DNA from: an uncultured Parafilimonas sp. | GTDB lineage: Bacteria; Bacteroidota; Bacteroidia; Chitinophagales; Chitinophagaceae | Reading direction: 5' to 3' | Assembly: GCA_903882935.1 (NCBI GenBank) | Contig: CAIRZB010000004.1 | Coordinates: 18,549 to 82,548 of the forward strand | Length of the DNA: 64,000 nucleotides | Part shown: piece by piece, positions 45,757 to 54,329 of the stretch | Numbering within the stretch: the first letter of the stretch is position 1 | How the letters are laid out: the number at the start of each line of letters is the position of its first letter | Translations under genes and position numbers: made by a program | The notes under the pieces: model-generated | Seen by the model: the letters and a program-made list of their open reading frames with translations, nothing else | Told to the model about the DNA's origin: nothing | Databases searched by the model: none

Positions 45757-47748
45757 CTATCTCACCGCAGCTATTGGCACCATGTTAACCTTTTTGGTGT
45801 TTGCCCCATCTTTAAGCAAAGCGGCGTTTTCAACAAGGGCTACAAACTCCTTGCGGTAGCCCTCCTTGTCATTACCCTGGGCATTTTCCGCAAGGGATTG
45901 AACTTGTTCAAAATCTGCCCCGGCTTTGTATTTTGATTCCCGTAGCAGCAACCCAAACTCAGCCACTGCGGCAGCAAACCTAAAGTTGTTGCTGGTGTTG
46001 TTTATAATAACCGGCCCATCCATTACGGGGTGTTCTATCAACATGCTTTTATTGCCGTCGGGTTGTTTGTAACGCAGTTTTATGTTCATGCATTCGCCGG
46101 TATAGTCCTTTACGGGTTTTTGCCGCGCCGGTTTTTGGTAACGCAAGGCATCCACGCTGTCAAGTGCCTGGTCCTGTGTGCCTGCGGGTATTATTTCGTA
46201 CAGTGCGGTAACGGTATGGCCGCTGCCCATTTCGCCCGCGTCTTTTTTGTCGTTGTTAAAATCTTCTTTGGCCAGCATACGGTTTTCGTAGCCAATCAGG
46301 CGGTAGCCCCGCACCTTAGCGGGGTTAAATTCAACCTGTAGTTTCACATCTTTTGCAATGGTAAACAGGGTACCGCCAAACTCGTTCACCAATACTTTTT
46401 TTGCCTCGTTAATGCCGTCAATATAAGCATGGTTGCCGTTGCCTTTGTCTGCCAGCTTCTGCATTTTGGCATCTTGGTAATTGCCGGTGCCGTAACCCAG
46501 CACGGTTAGGTACACACCGCTGGCCCTTTCTTTTTCTATCAGGTTTTCCAGCTCGTCGTCGCTGCTTAGGCCAACGTTAAAGTCGCCGTCGGTGCAGAGT
46601 ATTACCCGGTTGTTGCCACCTGTTACAAAATTTTGCCGGGCAATTTTGTAAGCCAGCTGTATGCCCTCGCCGCCTGCTGTGGAGCCACCGCCTTCTAACT
46701 GGTTAATGGCTTCCTTAATTTTTATTTTGTTTTCCCCGCTGGTGGAGGGAAGCACCAGCCCCGCATTGCCAGCGTAGGCAACCAGCGATACCCTGTCTTG
46801 TGGGCGCAATTGGTCAACCAGCAATGCAAGGGATGCCTGCACCAGCGGCAGTTTGTTGGGTTCAATCATGCTGCCGCTCACATCAACCAAAAATACCAGG
46901 TTGCTGGCGGGTAATGTTTGGTACGGTATTGTTTTACCCTGTAAGCCAATCAGGGCTAATTTGTGTTTGTTGTTCCAGGGGCAGGCTGCCATTTCGGTGT
47001 TTACGCTCAATGGGTCGTTGCCTTGGGGCTGCGGGTATTGGTAGGTAAAATAGTTTACCATTTCTTCAATGCGCACGGCACCGGGTGGCGGCAACTGGCC
47101 GTTATTAATCATGCGGCGAACGTTGCTGTACGATGCGGCATCCACATCAATGGAAAACGTGGAAAGCGGGTTGTCGCTCACTTTTTGGTAGGGGTTTTCA
47201 ATAATTTGGTCGTACCCTTCGGTGTTGAAGTTAGGGTTGCCGCGCGGTGAATGATGTAGGTATGCTCTTCCATTTTCATCTTCCAAAGGCTCCTCCAAAT
47301 TGCCTTGGTTTTGGCTATAGGGATTGTAACCAACGCTCAGGCCAGCGGCCCTGCCTTGTAACAACGTCTTTCCCGTTACAGTTGTAACAGATCCTGTAAT
47401 ATCACGTTTACTTTGAGAAGAATAACCGATGACAACTACGTCACTCAGTTGTGATTGTTGAACTGTAAGTACTACATTAATAATCGAACTGCCCTTGAAG
47501 GTTTCTTCTTTTGTTTTAAAGCCCACCGCACTAATAACCAAAACCGCATTGTCATTAGCAATGCTAATGCGGTATTTTCCTTCGGGGTCGGAAGACGTGC
47601 CGGTTTGGGTACCCTTAATAACTACCGTTGCACCGGGAATAGGCAACCCCTTTTCATCCGTTATTTTGCCTGTAATTACCCTTTTTATGTTGGTGAAGGA
47701 AAGTGCTAACACTGCAAGCAGCAGTAATATGGCTATGGTTTGTTTCAT
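45757..47748 (-). CDS. vWA domain protein (YfbK-like) with carboxypeptidase-like regulatory module
   Basis: A 663-residue exported protein. The ATG at 47746-47748 gives a signal peptide (MKQTIAILLLLAVLALSF). Residues 24-100 are a CarboxypepD_reg module (ITGKITDEKGLPIPGATVVIKG). Next is a short plug-like tail (LSDVVVIGYSSQSKRDITGSV, about 102-122) as in SusC proteins but without a barrel. A YfbK-type region (NPLSTFSIDVDAASYSNVRR, about 193-213) leads to a vWA domain whose MIDAS motif DVSGSM is at 289-294, then a DUF3520-like C-terminus. It likely binds protein partners through metal; function unknown. Confidence 0.85.
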   Translation of the reverse strand: MKQTIAILLLLAVLALSFTNIKRVITGKITDEKGLPIPGATVVIKGTQTGTSSDPEGKYRISIANDNAVLVISAVGFKTKEETFKGSSIINVVLTVQQSQLSDVVVIGYSSQSKRDITGSVTTVTGKTLLQGRAAGLSVGYNPYSQNQGNLEEPLEDENGRAYLHHSPRGNPNFNTEGYDQIIENPYQKVSDNPLSTFSIDVDAASYSNVRRMINNGQLPPPGAVRIEEMVNYFTYQYPQPQGNDPLSVNTEMAACPWNNKHKLALIGLQGKTIPYQTLPASNLVFLVDVSGSMIEPNKLPLVQASLALLVDQLRPQDRVSLVAYAGNAGLVLPSTSGENKIKIKEAINQLEGGGSTAGGEGIQLAYKIARQNFVTGGNNRVILCTDGDFNVGLSSDDELENLIEKERASGVYLTVLGYGTGNYQDAKMQKLADKGNGNHAYIDGINEAKKVLVNEFGGTLFTIAKDVKLQVEFNPAKVRGYRLIGYENRMLAKEDFNNDKKDAGEMGSGHTVTALYEIIPAGTQDQALDSVDALRYQKPARQKPVKDYTGECMNIKLRYKQPDGNKSMLIEHPVMDGPVIINNTSNNFRFAAAVAEFGLLLRESKYKAGADFEQVQSLAENAQGNDKEGYRKEFVALVENAALLKDGANTKKVNMVPIAAVR

Positions 47749-47835
47749 AAAGGAGCATTTAAAGCGTTGTTGTATAATGCACAGATGCATGAATCAATTC
47801 TATTACACACATGGTTTTAAAATTATTTTCAACCC

Positions 47836-48894
47836 CTAAAAAACAACCAGCTTATTGCTGTACTGCTTTTTGGTTTGCTCATCTACCAGCCGTATAAAAT
47901 ATACCCCTGCTGCCGTTGAAGAAGGTATGCTAATTTGCGTTAGGGTGGCACCTTCAACGGCATCAAACGCCTGCACCTGCAAAAGCTTGCCGCTGTTGTT
48001 AAACAGTTGTATGGAATACTCGCCTTGCTTTTTGGTGTCGATTGTTATGGCTTGCCCCCTTTGGGCTGGGTTGGGATAAACATTGAAGGCCGGGGCTTTG
48101 AAAATTTTTCTGACTAAAGTATCTGTTCGTTGTCTAAAACTGTAGGTTCTTACAATTGACAATCCCCCAGCAAAACCTCGGAGACATTCGGTATTGTTGG
48201 ATTTTACCACTACATCGGGCAGTTTGTTTACCGCCTCTTTCAATATGATTGTTATTCCATTCGTTGTATTGGTGGCAACCTGCACGCGTGCATCCGCATA
48301 CCCTATGGCAGTGGCTTCTAGGCTTATGCTGTCGCTTTTGGCGTGCAGCTGTAACGTAAAATAGCCGGCTGAATCAACCATGGCCGAAACAGGATAATTG
48401 GCCACATGGATGCTGGCAAACGGAACTGCCTGCCCAGTTGCTGTTACCACCCTGCCGCTAATGTGCGTGCTAGTGGAAATTACCGTATCGCCCACGGTGG
48501 GTGCTGGCGTAATTCTTGGGCTAAAAAGGCCCAAGGTTCTGGCTGCCCTGGTGGTAGGTATTACAACAACGTTTTCTTTTGGTGCCTTCTTCTTTTGCGC
48601 CGCAGCCCTTCCAAACACCATCAACAGAGGCAAGGCGGCAGCCGCCCACCATATTTTTTTCTTTTCCTTTGGCGCGGGTTGTAATGGCCTTTGCAGCTGG
48701 TCATCGGCAAAACGGCCGCACACTCGGCCTGCGGCGTTGGAGAGGTAATTCAATACCTGCTGGTCGGTCATCACGCTAAAATCAACCACCTGCTTGGCAC
48801 AGCTTTGGCAAAAGCGGCCATTGTTTACAGGGGTCATTTGCTGCCAGTCTTCATGGCAGGGCTGGGGGATGTGGATGGCAATATTACTTTTCAT
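47836..48894 (-). CDS. Membrane-anchored protein with Cys-rich head and T9SS-type C-terminal domain
   Basis: A 352-residue protein with an odd layout. Residues 12-65 have a Cys-rich head (PQPCHEDWQQM, GRFCQSCAKQVVDFS) that looks like a small metal site. A single hydrophobic helix follows (about 82-98, WWAAAALPLLMVFG) instead of a signal peptide. Residues 142-215 are a CarboxypepD_reg module. The last 80 residues are a T9SS type A sorting domain (FNVYPNPAQRGQAITI ... GVYFIRLVDEQTKKQYSNKLVV). It has 88 bases to the vWA gene downstream on the same strand. Confidence 0.75.
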   Translation of the reverse strand: MKSNIAIHIPQPCHEDWQQMTPVNNGRFCQSCAKQVVDFSVMTDQQVLNYLSNAAGRVCGRFADDQLQRPLQPAPKEKKKIWWAAAALPLLMVFGRAAAQKKKAPKENVVVIPTTRAARTLGLFSPRITPAPTVGDTVISTSTHISGRVVTATGQAVPFASIHVANYPVSAMVDSAGYFTLQLHAKSDSISLEATAIGYADARVQVATNTTNGITIILKEAVNKLPDVVVKSNNTECLRGFAGGLSIVRTYSFRQRTDTLVRKIFKAPAFNVYPNPAQRGQAITIDTKKQGEYSIQLFNNSGKLLQVQAFDAVEGATLTQISIPSSTAAGVYFIRLVDEQTKKQYSNKLVVF

Positions 48895-49032
48895 AAGCGG
48901 GCTGTTTTTATACAGATGCCGCTGCGGAATTTATTACACACGCTTGGTAAAACTATTTTTTTGCGGAGAAATAAAAGGGATGTTGGGTGAATGTATAGCA
49001 GGTGTAAGGGGCGGACGTTGGGTTGTGGGGCA

Positions 49033-49065
49033 GGAAAAAGAATGCCGCCTTTTTAAAAGGCGGCA
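49033..49065 (-). terminator. pyrH terminator
   Basis: TGCCGCCTTTT (49043-49053) and AAAAGGCGGCA (49055-49065) form an 11-bp perfect stem. On the minus strand it is followed by TTCTTTTT, 84 bases past the pyrH stop. Confidence 0.8.
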
Positions 49066-49148
49066 CGTATACCAATTGTCTGTCTATTTTGTATGCAATG
49101 GCTGGGCCATTGTTGGGTATTTTACCCGTAAAAAAGCTTCCAATTATA

Positions 49149-49868
49149 TTAGCTAACCAGTGTGCCTATGGGCTTGCCTTCCACTAAGCTTAACAGGTTG
49201 CCGGGCTTGTTCATGTCAAAAACAATAATAGGCATCTTGTTTTCCATACAAAGGGTAAATGCCGTCATATCCATCACCTTAAGGTTGCGGGATATACATT
49301 CATGGTAGCTAATATGCTCAAATTTAGTGGCGGTGGGGTCTTTCTCGGGGTCTGCGGTATAAATGCCGTCAACCCGGGTGCCTTTTAAAATAACCTCTGC
49401 TTTAACCTCAATTGCACGCAAGCTGCCTGCGGTATCGGTGGTAAAGTATGGGTTGCCCGTGCCTGCGCCAAAAATAACCACCCGCCCTTTTTCCAAATGG
49501 CGCATGGCCTTGCGGCGTATGTAAGGCTCTGCCACCTGCTCCATTTTTATGGCACTCTGCAGGCGGGTGTATACCCCCACTTTCTCTAACATGGCCTGCA
49601 TAGCCATGCCGTTAATAACGGTTGCCAACATGCCCATATAGTCGCCGTGCGCCCTTTCAATACCACTGTCATTCTCGTTCATGCCCCTATAAATATTGCC
49701 GCCACCAATTACGATAGCTACTTGTACGCCAAGGTCGGTTACCGTTTTAATATCATTGGCATACTGTTCAATTATCTTGGGGTCAAATGGGTCGCTGCTG
49801 TTTTTGTTATTACCAAGCAGCGCCTCGCCCGAAAGTTTTAATAAAATGCGTTTGTACTTAGGAAGCAT
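49149..49868 (-). CDS. pyrH: Uridylate kinase
   Basis: Phosphorylates UMP to UDP. The 239 residues are normal. [15 protein letters not shown] at the start, [23 protein letters not shown] and [12 protein letters not shown] are typical of the bacterial amino-acid-kinase-fold UMP kinase. It is not in the common tsf-pyrH-frr order; no tsf or frr is adjacent. Confidence 0.96.
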   Translation of the reverse strand: MLPKYKRILLKLSGEALLGNNKNSSDPFDPKIIEQYANDIKTVTDLGVQVAIVIGGGNIYRGMNENDSGIERAHGDYMGMLATVINGMAMQAMLEKVGVYTRLQSAIKMEQVAEPYIRRKAMRHLEKGRVVIFGAGTGNPYFTTDTAGSLRAIEVKAEVILKGTRVDGIYTADPEKDPTATKFEHISYHECISRNLKVMDMTAFTLCMENKMPIIVFDMNKPGNLLSLVEGKPIGTLVS

Positions 49869-50049
49869 GCGTGTGTATTAAAAGTGTTAACAGGTGTTTA
49901 CCGGTGCAAATAACCTCAATTTTACCACATGTACCAAGTTTCCCGGCAAATCTTTATAGGGTTATTTAATAACGTACCCAGCCATTTCTGCAACTTCCTT
50001 TCCAAAACGTGGCACGGCGCCAACTAGCCTTACTTATCCTACTCCATGT

Positions 50050-50622
50050 TTATTTGTCGGTGGGTTTTTGTTCGGTATTGTATTTTTCCTCGGCATGCTG
50101 GGCTTTTTCAAAATCAAGCACAACGCCGTTTATACAATAGCGCAGGCCTGTAGGTGGCGGCCCGTCTTCAAACACATGCCCAAGGTGCGATTTACACCTG
50201 CCGCACATTACTTCGGTCCGTTTCATGCCATAACTGTTGTCAGGCGTGTAAATGATGGAGCTTTTGCTGATCGGTTCGTAAAAACTAGGCCACCCACAGC
50301 CGCTTTCAAATTTGGTGTTGCTTTTAAACAGTGCATTGCCGCATACCGCGCAATAATAGGTACCTACTTCCTTTGAATGTTCAAAAATGCTGGTTCCGGG
50401 GCGTTCGGTGCCTTTTTGCCTTGCCACGTGGTATACTTCTGGTGCCAGTACTTTTTTCCATTCGTCATCTGCCAATACCACTTTCGCCGTGTCGGTACGG
50501 GAATAAGCGGGGTTGTTTTTGTTTTTCATGCTATCCATATCAGTTGTTTTTGTATTAGTGTTACCGGCACAACCCGTCATCATTAAAAAGGTTGCCATGG
50601 TAAAAACGCTTATGTATTTCAT
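50050..50622 (-). CDS. msrB: Peptide-methionine (R)-S-oxide reductase, lipoprotein form
   Basis: Repairs oxidised methionine in exported proteins. A lipoprotein signal ends in MMTGC (Cys18), so it should be membrane-anchored outside the cytoplasm. The MsrB domain covers about 50-180. Zinc cysteines are 91/94 (CAVC) and 140/143 (CGRC). The catalytic Cys163 is in RYCINGVVLDF, and GCGWPSFYEP is the substrate-site motif. No msrA is nearby. Confidence 0.95.
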   Translation of the reverse strand: MKYISVFTMATFLMMTGCAGNTNTKTTDMDSMKNKNNPAYSRTDTAKVVLADDEWKKVLAPEVYHVARQKGTERPGTSIFEHSKEVGTYYCAVCGNALFKSNTKFESGCGWPSFYEPISKSSIIYTPDNSYGMKRTEVMCGRCKSHLGHVFEDGPPPTGLRYCINGVVLDFEKAQHAEEKYNTEQKPTDK

Positions 50623-50916
50623 TTTCCTGTTATTTATTGGTGTTTGGGCCGCTTTTTATACATGCTTGGGTTTACGCTGCACTGTGGCTAAAAACTTCGC
50701 TTCGGCAAATTATTGTATTTTAATGCCAAACTTGTTGGCTGTTTAGCCACGGCTGCCAGTAACTCGGCTTGTAAGGCCGCCCCAAACCCTGCTACCCTTC
50801 ATTCGCCTGCTGCCACAGCCACTACACCAATAGATACGTTTACCATTTTAAACCCTTACGTGCACCTTGTTTAAAAACAAACCGGTTTTGTTAAAGTATT
50901 TTAAACAGGCAAACAC
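50623..50916. other. Intergenic region between msrB and adk, nothing convincing
   Basis: About 290 bases. One frame downstream of 50683 stays open for about 50 codons but lacks ATG/GTG and has no family resemblance. No repeat or RNA-like fold is evident. The adk promoter follows. Confidence 0.4.
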
Positions 50917-50924
50917 TATATTTG
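50917..50924 (+). promoter_or_regulatory. -7 promoter element of adk
   Basis: TATATTTG, a perfect TAnnTTTG match, lies 25 bases before the adk ATG. The nearest TTG is 26 bases further upstream, longer than the usual spacing. Confidence 0.6.
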
Positions 50925-50949
50925 CACAAACACAAGGTTAACAAATAAC

Positions 50950-51531
50950 ATGTTAAACATTATTTTGTTTGGCCCCCCCGGCAGCGGTAAAGGTACCCAA
51001 AGTATAAAACTTATAGAAGAATACGGTTTAAAGCACTTAAGCACCGGCGATTTGTTGCGCAGCGAAATAAGCAACAAAACACCTTTGGGGCTTGAAGCAA
51101 AAACTTTAATAGACAAAGGATTGTTGGTACCCGATGAGGTAGTAATAGGCATGATTAGCACCGCCTTGGAAGCCAACCCACAGGCAAAAGGTTTTTTGTT
51201 TGATGGTTTTCCACGTACGAAGGAGCAGGCCATTGCTTTGGATAAGCTGTTGAAGCTAAAGCAAACGGAGATTGAAGTGGTATTGGCACTGGAAGTTGGC
51301 GAAGAGGAGCTGGTTAAGCGGCTGCTGAACCGTGGGCTTACAAGCGGAAGAACTGACGATACCAACGAAGCTATTATACGCGACAGGATAACCGAATACC
51401 GCAAAAAAACATCTGTGGTGGCAGATTATTACCAACAATTTGACAAGGTGGTTAAAATTAAAGGTGAAGGCACGGAAGATGAAATTTTCGCAGCACTTAA
51501 AAAAGAGATTACAAAAAGATTACACGGTTAA
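50950..51531 (+). CDS. adk: Adenylate kinase
   Basis: Interconverts ATP plus AMP and two ADP. The 193 residues are the short-LID form without the zinc insert. The P-loop GPPGSGKGT is at 8-16 with Lys14; LSTGDLLR and FDGFPRTKEQA are the AMP-binding motifs; RDDTNEAIIRDR-like residues follow (here GRTDDTNEAIIRDR). Own promoter and terminator. Confidence 0.96.
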   Translation: MLNIILFGPPGSGKGTQSIKLIEEYGLKHLSTGDLLRSEISNKTPLGLEAKTLIDKGLLVPDEVVIGMISTALEANPQAKGFLFDGFPRTKEQAIALDKLLKLKQTEIEVVLALEVGEEELVKRLLNRGLTSGRTDDTNEAIIRDRITEYRKKTSVVADYYQQFDKVVKIKGEGTEDEIFAALKKEITKRLHG

Positions 51532-51570
51532 CTTTTATAGGCCCACTTATACAACCAAAACTAACTACAC

Positions 51571-51598
51571 AGCCCGCCGGACACGGTGGGTTTTTTTT
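51571..51598 (+). terminator. adk terminator
   Basis: CCCGCCG (51573-51579) pairs with CGGTGGG (51584-51590), with one G-T pair, followed by eight Ts, 40 bases past the stop. Confidence 0.85.
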
Positions 51599-51711
51599 GC
51601 CCTCTATGTAGATTACTGCCTCGAAATCTTCTTGAATGTTGTTAGCTTTAAGCCAGTTAAACTTCAATGAGGGGCTTTTGGTACCAGTAAATAACCTAAA
51701 AAAAATTCGTT

Positions 51712-52110
51712 ACGGTTTTTAAAAACGTAGTAAGTTGGTTTGAAATACCCACCGAAGACATTAACCGCGCACAAAAATTTTATGAGGCTATTTTTGATAT
51801 CCAAATGACGGTGTTGGATTTGCCGCAGTTGCACATGAGGCTTTTTCCCATTGAAAACCCTGCAATTAACATTGGCGGCGCATTAACCTTTAACACCCAA
51901 TACTATAAACCATCCGGTACTGATGGCGTATTATTATACCTAAACGCAAACCCAGATGTGCAATTAGTGTTGGATAAGATTGAAGCCGCTGGCGGCAAAA
52001 TAGCGATGCCGAAAACGGAAATATCGCCCGAATACGGCTTTATGGCCATGTTTATAGATACCGAGGGCAACCGTATTGCGTTGCATGCCGTGCCTACAAA
52101 ATATTTGTAA
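51712..52110 (+). CDS. VOC (glyoxalase/bleomycin-resistance) family protein, start codon missing
   Basis: A VOC-fold protein of about 130 residues. The homologous frame clearly begins upstream of the first ATG (51805): NVVSWFEIPTEDINRAQKFYEAIF is the usual first beta-alpha unit. Between the upstream TAA (51697-51699) and this segment there is no ATG, GTG or TTG; an ACG at 51712-51714 is the best position of a former or non-standard start. Starting at 51805 would remove 31 residues. GGALTFN, YLNANPDVQLVLDKIEAAGGKI and FIDTEGNRIALHA support the family. The gene may be decaying or poorly translated. Confidence 0.7.
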   Translation, partial: TVFKNVVSWFEIPTEDINRAQKFYEAIFDIQMTVLDLPQLHMRLFPIENPAINIGGALTFNTQYYKPSGTDGVLLYLNANPDVQLVLDKIEAAGGKIAMPKTEISPEYGFMAMFIDTEGNRIALHAVPTKYL

Positions 52111-52137
52111 CACGCCGTTTAATGCTTCGCTGCCGCA

Positions 52138-52827
52138 CTAGTTGGCGGTTTCGTTGTTGCTGTCAAACAACCTGTTACGTTCTGTGGTAAGCATCCTGCC
52201 GGGGTAACGGTTTATCACAATAAAATCGTGGGTGGCCATTATGATGGATGTGCCATAATCCTTACATATCTGAAAAAGCAATTGCATAATCTCGTCGCTC
52301 GTCTCAGGGTCCAAATTGCCCGTAGGCTCATCGGCCAGTATTAGCTTGGGCGAGTTTAATAAAGCCCTGGCAATATCAACGCGTTGCTGTTCACCGCCGC
52401 TCATTTCAAAAGGCATTTTAAACCCTTTGCTTTTTAACCCCACTTTGTCAAGCACGTCGTTTATTTTCTCGTCAATCAGCTTTTCATCCTTCCAGCCGGT
52501 GGCTTTTAGCACAAACCGCAAATTTTCCTGCACGTTGCGGTCGGTAAGCAATTGAAAATCCTGAAAAATAACGCCCAGCGTGCGGCGTAAGTAAGGCACT
52601 TTCTTCCAGTCCATCTTACGCAGGTCAAAACCCGCCACCGTGGCGTTGCCTTCCCTTAGGGCAAGCTCGCCGTAAAGGGTCTTCAGCAGGCTGCTTTTGC
52701 CCGCGCCCGTTTTACCCACCAAATACACAAACTCGCCTTTGTTAACGGTAAAATTTACATCTTGCAAAATAAGGTTGCTGCCTTGGTATATGTTGGCATT
52801 AGATACAGATACAATTGTTTCAGGCAT
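52138..52827 (-). CDS. ftsE: Cell-division ABC ATPase FtsE
   Basis: ATPase partner of FtsX, which controls septal peptidoglycan hydrolases. The 229 residues show Walker [10 protein letters not shown] (Lys44), [16 protein letters not shown] (the FtsE Q-loop region), signature SGGEQQR and Walker [14 protein letters not shown]. No ftsX is in the window. The neighbouring divergent gene encodes an N-acetylmuramoyl-L-alanine amidase, which fits the FtsEX-amidase theme but is not proof of linkage. LolD or a macrolide-exporter ATPase is the alternative. Confidence 0.85.
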   Translation of the reverse strand: MPETIVSVSNANIYQGSNLILQDVNFTVNKGEFVYLVGKTGAGKSSLLKTLYGELALREGNATVAGFDLRKMDWKKVPYLRRTLGVIFQDFQLLTDRNVQENLRFVLKATGWKDEKLIDEKINDVLDKVGLKSKGFKMPFEMSGGEQQRVDIARALLNSPKLILADEPTGNLDPETSDEIMQLLFQICKDYGTSIIMATHDFIVINRYPGRMLTTERNRLFDSNNETAN

Positions 52828-53000
52828 AATGTATAATTCGCCCCAAAATTAGCCTTAAAGTTAAAAGCGTTTAAAAAAATAAATCTGTAAGGTTGCTTTT
52901 ACAGTATTTTAACGATTAAATTATTAGATTTGGCTTACTCTTACCGCATTTAGCGATGATGCTTTTAAATTAGTTAACCGGCACAGCAAGCATAAAAGCC

Positions 53001-53816
53001 ATGAACCCTTTTAGGCAAAAAAATAAAACGTGGGCAAAAACCATAATTGTGGTTGCAATTTTGGGCGTATTGGCATGTGCCGGTGCGGCTTTATTTATTT
53101 TGTACCATAGGCCGCCCACGCCGCCTGCCAAGCACGTTAATGATATTTTTACGGTAATTATTGATGCGGGCCATGGCGGCCGGGATGAGGGTACCAAATA
53201 CAAAAATGTTAAGGAAAAGGATATTACCTTGGCCATTGCCAGGCAGGCCGAAGCCTTGGCCCCCCAATTTGGCTTAAGGGTAATACTTACCCGCCATACC
53301 GACACCTTTTTAAACCCTGTTGCACGTGTTGGTTTTGCCAGTACGCAAAATGCAGATGCCTATGTGGCCATACATGTAAACGAGCTGCGTGGGTACAGCT
53401 ACGTGCAGGGCATGCAAGTATATGTGTCTAACAAAAACCCCGACTTTGAGAGCAGCCGCTTGCTTGGTTCCGCAGTATCGCAACGGCTGGGCGCAGATTT
53501 TAAGGTAAGCCCCCGTTTACAGCAACGCGCTGCCAATATTTTTGTGCTGGCCGATAATTTAATGCCCTCCATACTGGTGGAATGTGGCTTTATTACCAAC
53601 CCAACCGATTTAAAACTGTTAACCGACAGCACCAAAACCTTGCTGATAGCCAAGCAAATACTGGCCGGTGTTTCGGCCTATGCCAAGCACGCCGCCATTA
53701 AAGAGTATGCGGTACAAATTTCAAGCCCAGCATCCAATACCCGCCACCACGGTGTAATGGCATCTACCCCCGCGCGTAATAAAAAAGGGCATAAAAAGGC
53801 CAACAGAACGGCATAA
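53001..53816 (+). CDS. N-acetylmuramoyl-L-alanine amidase (Amidase_3), membrane-anchored
   Basis: Cleaves the bond between MurNAc and the stem peptide. A single N-terminal helix (about 12-35) probably anchors it in the inner membrane with the enzyme in the periplasm. Amidase_3 domain: IIDAGHGGRDEGT (His58, Glu63), AIHVNE (third zinc ligand His) and ILVECGFITN (catalytic Glu). It has a basic tail (NKKGHKKANRTA). It is divergent from ftsE. Confidence 0.9.
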   Translation: MNPFRQKNKTWAKTIIVVAILGVLACAGAALFILYHRPPTPPAKHVNDIFTVIIDAGHGGRDEGTKYKNVKEKDITLAIARQAEALAPQFGLRVILTRHTDTFLNPVARVGFASTQNADAYVAIHVNELRGYSYVQGMQVYVSNKNPDFESSRLLGSAVSQRLGADFKVSPRLQQRAANIFVLADNLMPSILVECGFITNPTDLKLLTDSTKTLLIAKQILAGVSAYAKHAAIKEYAVQISSPASNTRHHGVMASTPARNKKGHKKANRTA

Positions 53817-53858
53817 TACGGTGTAATTCTCCCCCTATTTCTTATTTATTTTTCTTTA

Positions 53859-53916
53859 ACTAAAAAATTAGTTTGTTAACTAAAAACATAGTTGTATGTT
53901 TGACTAAGTTTTTAGT
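53859..53916. promoter_or_regulatory. BlaI-type promoter/operator with three ACTA-N6-TAGT sites
   Basis: Three copies of ACTA-N6-TAGT start at 53859, 53879 and 53903 (20 and 24 bases apart). The promoter TTG (53873-53875)-N19-TATGTTTG (53895-53902) is embedded: site 2 lies in the spacer and site 3 at the start of transcription. TTAACTAAAAAC and GTTTTTAGTTAA also form a 12-bp inverted repeat. The arrangement predicts tight repression by the BlaI-like protein encoded 46 bases downstream. Confidence 0.85.
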
Positions 53917-53962
53917 TAAGGGTATAACATCAATTTATTGCCATTAAAGTAGCATACGTATA

Positions 53963-54319
53963 ATGAAAACATTAACCAAGGCAGAAGAGCAAATAATGCA
54001 GGTATTGTGGAAACTGGAAAAAGGTTTTTTGAAAGATATTGTGGAGGCCATGCCCAACCCTAAACCCCATTCAAACACGGTAGCCACCTTGCTGAAGATT
54101 TTGGTGGAAAAAGAATTTGTGCATGCCGAAGCCATTGGCCGCGTGCACCTGTACCGGCCGCTTACCGGCAAGCAAGAGTATTTTAAAAGCACCGTAAACG
54201 GCCTTGTAAAGGGTTATTTCGGCGGGTCGTTTACCAAGGCTGTTTCTTTTTTGGTAGAAGAAAACAAACTAAGCGTAGAAGACCTAGAAGTGTTATTACA
54301 GCAATTAAAAAATAAATAA
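53963..54319 (+). CDS. BlaI/MecI family repressor
   Basis: A 118-residue winged-helix repressor. LTKAEEQIMQVLWKLEKGFLKDIVEAM opens the domain; SNTVATLLKILVEKEFV is the recognition-helix region. The C-terminal helices dimerise and are the cleavage target in BlaI/BlaR systems. Three operator copies lie upstream. The M56 protease gene follows 10 bases later, as in the BlaI-BlaR1 pair. Confidence 0.92.
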   Translation: MKTLTKAEEQIMQVLWKLEKGFLKDIVEAMPNPKPHSNTVATLLKILVEKEFVHAEAIGRVHLYRPLTGKQEYFKSTVNGLVKGYFGGSFTKAVSFLVEENKLSVEDLEVLLQQLKNK

Positions 54320-54329
54320 AACCTGTTAT

